Assembly: GCF_030815095.1 (NCBI RefSeq)
Contig: NZ_JAUSWF010000006.1
Location: 1 to 64,000 of the forward strand
Direction: 5' to 3'
DNA length: 64,000 bases
Source of the DNA: Aedoeadaptatus ivorii
GTDB lineage: Bacteria > Bacillota > Clostridia > Tissierellales > Peptoniphilaceae
In this document: piece by piece, positions 60,524 through 64,000 of the stretch
Position numbering within the stretch: position 1 is the first letter of the stretch
How the letters are laid out: every line of letters starts with the position of its first letter
Position numbers and translations under genes: made by a program
The notes under the pieces: generated by a model
Seen by the model: the letters and a program-made list of their open reading frames with translations, nothing else
Database searches by the model: none
What the model was told of the DNA's origin: nothing

Positions 60524-60750
60524 TTCCTGTACCGACTGATTGTTATGAAAGAATTGATTTTAACGAACTTGAGGATATTAGATATAAAGACTTATTTCAA
60601 AAAGAATACGCTTTTTGTTTAAAAATAAAAACAAAGGTCTTGATAAAGGTAGAAAAAATATACAAAAATCAAAAGAAAACAGGAATTATAAGAAGAGCAA
60701 ATTGCAATTTTTCAAAGTTAGAAAAAGCAATGTTGGATTGGAAGCAATAG
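60487..60750 (+). CDS. ToxN-like type III toxin, C-terminal part (-1 frame, 87 residues)
   Basis: MHILSILDIKKMIPVPTDCYERIDFNELEDIRYKDLFQKEYAFC...RRANCNFSKLEKAMLDWK matches the second half of ToxN/AbiQ-type toxins (LN..nMIPVP, YK.LL..e, CNF..LE). No ribosome site precedes its ATG, so independent translation is unlikely. Joined to the upstream part by a -1 shift at 60487 it gives a toxin of about 186 residues, close to family length. It could equally be the dead half of a frameshifted toxin or reflect a one-base homopolymer error. Confidence 0.75.
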   Translation: MHILSILDIKKMIPVPTDCYERIDFNELEDIRYKDLFQKEYAFCLKIKTKVLIKVEKIYKNQKKTGIIRRANCNFSKLEKAMLDWKQ

Positions 60751-60767
60751 AATAAAGGCAGTTAAAG

Positions 60768-60802
60768 CGATTAGAAAAGTAAAAAATTCCAATCGTTTTT
60801 TT
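60768..60802 (+). terminator. Terminator after the toxin gene
   Basis: CGATTAGAA (60768-60776) pairs with TTCCAATCG (60787-60795) apart from one A-C mismatch, followed by TTTTTTT. Confidence 0.75.
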
Positions 60803-60925
60803 ATTGCAATAAAAAGATAGCGTAAATGACATTTTAAAGTTATCTTTTGCTTACAGAAATTTAAAAAATAGAAAGAAATAAAGTTTAATAAATAAATATA
60901 TAAAAATTTAGTTCATTTTTATCAC

Positions 60926-60931
60926 TATAAT
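60926..60931 (+). promoter_or_regulatory. Possible -10 upstream of the giant ArdC-N gene
   Basis: TATAAT at 60926-60931 stands just before GAGGAGGG (60932-60939). No clear -35 is present and the transcript would start inside or after the ribosome site, so this may be fortuitous. Confidence 0.2.
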
Positions 60932-60944
60932 GAGGAGGGATAAA

Positions 60945-63900
60945 ATGCCAAGATATGATATAGTAGATTTAAGTAGAACAATCTATCTTGCAAAAGAAGA
61001 ATTTAAGAAAGATATAAAAAAATATGAGGAATATTTAAAGGTATCAGGCAATAACTATAAGTATCCATATATACATCAAATATCTATATACAATATGGAT
61101 CCAAAAGCAACAGCCTGTGCAGAATTTGATTATTGGAAAAGTATAGGTAGAAGCGTTAAAAGAGGCGAAAAAGGAATACCACTTTTAGATATAGATAGTG
61201 GAAGGATAAAATATATCTTCGACATAAGGCAAACAGTAAGTATTAATCATAATATTTCTGAGGTAAAGTTATGGAAATATGATAGCAAAAAGCATTTAAA
61301 CTTACTAGATGAAATGATAGATAAGTTTAAAGAAAAAGATAGTAAGCTTCTATTAAGCCAAGAAGATAAAATTGCTGCCTTAGTAGAAAGTAATGTTAGA
61401 GGAAAATTCAATAAAATTTTAGAAAGTCTATCTGATGAAAGTTTAAAAAGCATTCAAAAGGTAGACCTTTTTAATTTGTTAAAAGAATCCGTAAAAATTT
61501 CTATAAGCGAGAGAATGGAGGTCTCATATCAGCTAAAAGAAGAAAACTTATCTTTACTGTCTAAAATATCAAGTTCGGACATAGACAAAGTATTAAGTAT
61601 AAGTGCTAATATAAGTAAAAATATCTTACTTGATTTGGGAAGTGAAATAAAAAGATTAGAAATTTTAGAGAAAATTCAAGAAAGAAAAGATTTGGAGCAG
61701 ACAAAAGAGCTTAAGGAGCGTTATAATAAATTAAGTTCTGATATAAACGGTGAAATAAATTTTAAAGGAGGCTTGGAAGATGAAAGAGAAATTAACATTG
61801 GCAGGCAAGGAATACCTCATGGAGGAGGGGATTTACACACCAATCGTCAAGGAGAATTCCTTCGAGAGACAGGGAGGGACATACAAGATGGAAGAATTGG
61901 AGGAAGGCATGGAAGTCCTAATACCCAATATGGCAATTCCCAAGGAAATAGATTTAAAGAAACTCAACAGATGGGGAAGGATGAGATTGAACTTTCTCAA
62001 GGAGAACAAAGAAGAGGATTATCAGATAATGTATTTGCAAGGGACATTGATGGATCATCTTCTATCAAAGGAAAAAGAGATAGAGGACTTTATCACGAGG
62101 GAAGAAGTCAAAATGATGGAAACTTGGGGTCTGACAGAAGAACTGAAAGAAGAGGACTATCTGAAATATCTGAGATTGAAGAAGAACATGGATATGACCC
62201 TACAAGAAATAGGGGAAAGGGAGATAATCCTAATCTAAAAAATGAGGAAGTAGAGTCTACTTCCTTTTTTTCTGCTAAAAATCATGGAGAGCAAATATCC
62301 TTCTCAAATCCAATAAGTCAAAGAGAAATAGATACATTTTTAATACATGGAGGAAATCATGAAGATGGAAGATTAGCAGTAATAGCAGAATTTTCTAAGG
62401 GTAAATCTTTAGAAGAACAGGCAAACTTTTTGAAAGAAATATATAGGGGAGCCAATGGTCTTGAAATTGAAGGAAGAAAGATATCTGCATGGTTTGGAAA
62501 GGAAGGAGCAATTTTTAAAGATGGAGATGAGGCAAGATATAGAGAAGGGCAAATAGTTTCTTGGAAAGATTTAGCTAATAATATTAATAATTTATTAGAT
62601 AGAGGAGAATTTGCTAGCAATGTTGAGATTGTAGAAAGTGCGACATATGAAAGAGAAAAAATAGCAGAAAAATTATTGTATTTAAAGAGAGATCTTACTG
62701 ATGAAACTAAGGATAGATATTTAGCGATTCTTAATGATATAAAAGGAAGAGGCTTCCCAGATGAAAAAGAAAATCTCGGGAAAAAACTTGAAGATAAAAA
62801 TTTTATAAATAAACTCAGAAAAGAATACGAGGTATTTTTAGAAGAATATAAGATTAATCCTGATATTTTAAGATTTCATCATTATAAATTATCTAAAATC
62901 TATAATGATATCAATGATTTAGAAATAGAAAGAAAATTATATAGGTCAAATTTAAAGGATATTGCACCTATTCAGAGTTTTATAACACAAGATGAAATAG
63001 ATGAAAGCCTAAAAAGAGGAAGCGGGTTTTCTGATGGAAAGAAAAGAATATATGAATTTTTTACTGAAAAGCATGATTTAAAAGAACAAGCAGATTTCTT
63101 GAAAAATGAATATGGCGTAGGTGGAAGTTCTCATGCACTATCTGCTGCAAGAGAAAGTGGTGAGTGGCACGATGCGAAGGGAATAAAATATAATAAAGGT
63201 AATGCAAAAGAAATACTACTATCTTGGTCTAATGTTGCAAGAAGAATTAATGACCTTATTAAAAAGAATAGATATATAGATGAAGAAAGTTTTGAAGAAA
63301 ATAGGAAGAAAAAAACAGATCAGGAAATAAATAAAACAGAAAAAGAAAGCCAGGAGTATATAAATTATCAAGATGATTTGCCTCCAACTGATAATGATGT
63401 ATATATAGAAAGAACAAATAATAGTTCTATATATTATTATCAAGGACAGTCTGTAGCAAGTATAGGTGATGATGGAAAACTTATCATTTATGATGAATTT
63501 ATGCCAAACTTTTTAAAAGAAGAAATATATTCCATAGCCTTTGAAAAACAATTAGATATACCATTAGACCAGTTAGACGATGGAATTATTCTTGAGGGAA
63601 TACATGACACTTTTTATATTAAAGAAAAGGAAGAAATAGAAGGAAGAGAATATTACCTTTTAGAAAGTCAAAGTCGATATGATGATATTCCAAATATTGT
63701 AGTTAATTCTAACAAAGAAGTTATAGATGATGATATAGTAAATGGTTTTGAAGAATTTAAGGAATTTTATCCTAATAAAAATAAAGAGAATATAGGTTTT
63801 GATTTAGATAGCCATAGAAAAGATGATTATTGGATAATTGAGTTTAATGAGGGTTCAAGTCTAATAGAAAAAGATTATGCAGGACAAAGGCTGACTAAAG

Positions 63901-64000
63901 AACTATTAGATGAAATAAGGGAAATAGATGAAAAGATAAGACTTCATAATAAGACCTTAGGAGAAGATGAATATGGGCAGATGACTGATAAGTGGGAGGG
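60945..64000 (+). CDS. Giant ICE protein with N-terminal ArdC-like domain (partial, runs off the window)
   Basis: An uninterrupted frame of more than 1,018 codons begins with ATG at 60945 after GAGGAGGG and is open at 64000. Residues about 20-95 match the ArdC N-terminal domain (TACAEFDYWKSIGRSVKRGEKGIPLL), a single-strand DNA-binding module. A low-complexity Gly/Arg/Asp/Glu/Gln-rich linker (about 275-430) follows, then two related blocks (IDTFLIHGGNHEDGRL...ISAWFG near 465-520 and IDESLKRGSGFSDGKK...EWHDAKG near 685-745). Similar Tn1549 proteins continue into helicase and methylase domains. The linker coincides with an overlapping tnpV-like gene. Confidence 0.85.
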   Translation, partial: MPRYDIVDLSRTIYLAKEEFKKDIKKYEEYLKVSGNNYKYPYIHQISIYNMDPKATACAEFDYWKSIGRSVKRGEKGIPLLDIDSGRIKYIFDIRQTVSINHNISEVKLWKYDSKKHLNLLDEMIDKFKEKDSKLLLSQEDKIAALVESNVRGKFNKILESLSDESLKSIQKVDLFNLLKESVKISISERMEVSYQLKEENLSLLSKISSSDIDKVLSISANISKNILLDLGSEIKRLEILEKIQERKDLEQTKELKERYNKLSSDINGEINFKGGLEDEREINIGRQGIPHGGGDLHTNRQGEFLRETGRDIQDGRIGGRHGSPNTQYGNSQGNRFKETQQMGKDEIELSQGEQRRGLSDNVFARDIDGSSSIKGKRDRGLYHEGRSQNDGNLGSDRRTERRGLSEISEIEEEHGYDPTRNRGKGDNPNLKNEEVESTSFFSAKNHGEQISFSNPISQREIDTFLIHGGNHEDGRLAVIAEFSKGKSLEEQANFLKEIYRGANGLEIEGRKISAWFGKEGAIFKDGDEARYREGQIVSWKDLANNINNLLDRGEFASNVEIVESATYEREKIAEKLLYLKRDLTDETKDRYLAILNDIKGRGFPDEKENLGKKLEDKNFINKLRKEYEVFLEEYKINPDILRFHHYKLSKIYNDINDLEIERKLYRSNLKDIAPIQSFITQDEIDESLKRGSGFSDGKKRIYEFFTEKHDLKEQADFLKNEYGVGGSSHALSAARESGEWHDAKGIKYNKGNAKEILLSWSNVARRINDLIKKNRYIDEESFEENRKKKTDQEINKTEKESQEYINYQDDLPPTDNDVYIERTNNSSIYYYQGQSVASIGDDGKLIIYDEFMPNFLKEEIYSIAFEKQLDIPLDQLDDGIILEGIHDTFYIKEKEEIEGREYYLLESQSRYDDIPNIVVNSNKEVIDDDIVNGFEEFKEFYPNKNKENIGFDLDSHRKDDYWIIEFNEGSSLIEKDYAGQRLTKELLDEIREIDEKIRLHNKTLGEDEYGQMTDKWE
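61780..62238 (+). CDS. tnpV: TnpV-like protein encoded in an alternative frame inside the giant gene
   Basis: A 152-residue frame, +1 relative to the surrounding gene. It has its own AAAGGAGG (61764-61771) eight bases before the ATG and a terminator hairpin six bases after its stop. The product resembles TnpV of Tn4451-type elements: GGTYKM, LIPNMAIPKEID, then NRWGRMRLNFLKENKEEDYQIMYLQGTLMDHL, and a C-terminus EELKEEDYLKYLRLKKNMD...EIGEREIIL like the family's 'MN.i...AEEIVL.ElIY'. The role of TnpV is not established. The overlap leaves the giant protein with a repeat-poor polar linker here. Confidence 0.65.
   Translation: MKEKLTLAGKEYLMEEGIYTPIVKENSFERQGGTYKMEELEEGMEVLIPNMAIPKEIDLKKLNRWGRMRLNFLKENKEEDYQIMYLQGTLMDHLLSKEKEIEDFITREEVKMMETWGLTEELKEEDYLKYLRLKKNMDMTLQEIGEREIILI
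62245..62271 (+). terminator. Terminator hairpin after tnpV, inside the giant coding region
   Basis: A perfect 10-bp stem AGGAAGTAGA/TCTACTTCCT (62245-62254, 62256-62265) with a one-base nominal loop (realistically 3-5 after opening) followed by T to 62271. It begins six bases after the tnpV stop and lies within the open frame of the larger gene. Confidence 0.8.

Larger units (their letters stand above)
36733..64000 (+). mobile_element. Integrative and conjugative element, Tn1549/Tn4451-like, left end and conjugation region (partial)
   Basis: At 36733 (within a few bases) GC content falls from chromosome level to about 30%, and the host ABC gene is cut. Everything to the window end is on the + strand and contains the expected gene set: RepA_N, DnaC-like, PcfB, VirD4, SSB, Maff2, VirB6/TrbL, PrgI, VirB4, NlpC/P60, DUF4315, DUF4366, TopB and a giant ArdC-N protein. 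Relaxase, integrase/recombinase and right end are not in the window. Accessory cargo includes an AbiF module, a type III toxin-antitoxin, a methyltransferase and a surface protein. Confidence 0.93.

Noticed and set aside
36896..64000. Tn916-family element
   Set aside because: The gene set (RepA_N, PcfB, Maff2, PrgI, DUF4315, DUF4366, TopB, ArdC-N giant protein) is that of Tn1549-like elements; no Tn916-type orf or tet(M) genes are visible in the window.

Overview
The window joins two very different pieces of DNA. Positions 1 to about 36,732 are a GC-rich (by eye well above 50%) bacterial chromosome. Positions about 36,733 to 64,000 are an AT-rich (about 30% GC) integrative and conjugative element (ICE) of the Tn1549-like/Tn4451-like kind, cut off by the window end. 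The chromosomal genes suggest a strictly anaerobic, fermentative Bacillota (Clostridia/Tissierellia-like): an F-type ATPase whose c subunit has Na+-binding residues, a large 2-hydroxyacyl-CoA dehydratase activase, an acyl-CoA dehydrogenase fused to rubredoxin, an A-type flavoprotein, and a GlgC/GlgD glycogen operon. The genus cannot be named from the sequence. No rRNA, tRNA or CRISPR array was found.

Layout of the chromosome: five tandem copies of a 182-192 bp palindromic intergenic repeat (1-840); the complete ATP synthase operon atpZ-I-B-E-F-H-A-G-D-C (1006-7929); a cardiolipin synthase, a DUF4153 membrane protein and a GDT1-type Mn2+/Ca2+ transporter (8069-12326); an overlapping run of trmN6, rsmI, nurA and herA (12388-16653); a glycogen operon glgB-C-D-A plus type I pullulanase (16654-24749); two secreted proteins with copper-amine-oxidase-like or SLH-like domains (24889-26743); the acyl-CoA dehydrogenase/EtfA/rubredoxin fusion with FprA (27208-30391); the giant activase (30576-34832); and a Bce-type two-component system followed by an ABC-transporter ATPase gene (34883-36732). 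That ATPase gene is broken exactly in its Walker A codons by the ICE.

Layout of the ICE: CD1845-like protein, RepA_N initiator, DnaC-like loader, PcfB, a degraded HigB/RelE-like toxin, a small zinc-ribbon protein, the VirD4 coupling protein, an AbiF-type HEPN abortive-infection protein with a structured leader RNA, SSB, a Maff2 gene split by a 2.75 kb group II intron, VirB6/TrbL, PrgI, VirB4, an orphan DNA methyltransferase, an NlpC/P60 cell-wall hydrolase, DUF4315, a large LRR/coiled-coil surface protein, DUF4366, topoisomerase III, a type III toxin-antitoxin (ToxIN-like) whose toxin is split at a canonical -1 slippery heptamer, and a giant ArdC-N-containing protein. A TnpV-like gene is encoded inside that giant ORF in another frame, with its own ribosome-binding site and terminator. 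Relaxase, integrase and the right end lie beyond the window.

The most striking points are the overprinted tnpV, the frameshifted ToxIN module, the AbiF/leader-RNA module, and intrinsic terminator hairpins placed immediately upstream of ribosome-binding sites along the conjugation region, which suggests antitermination or attenuation control.
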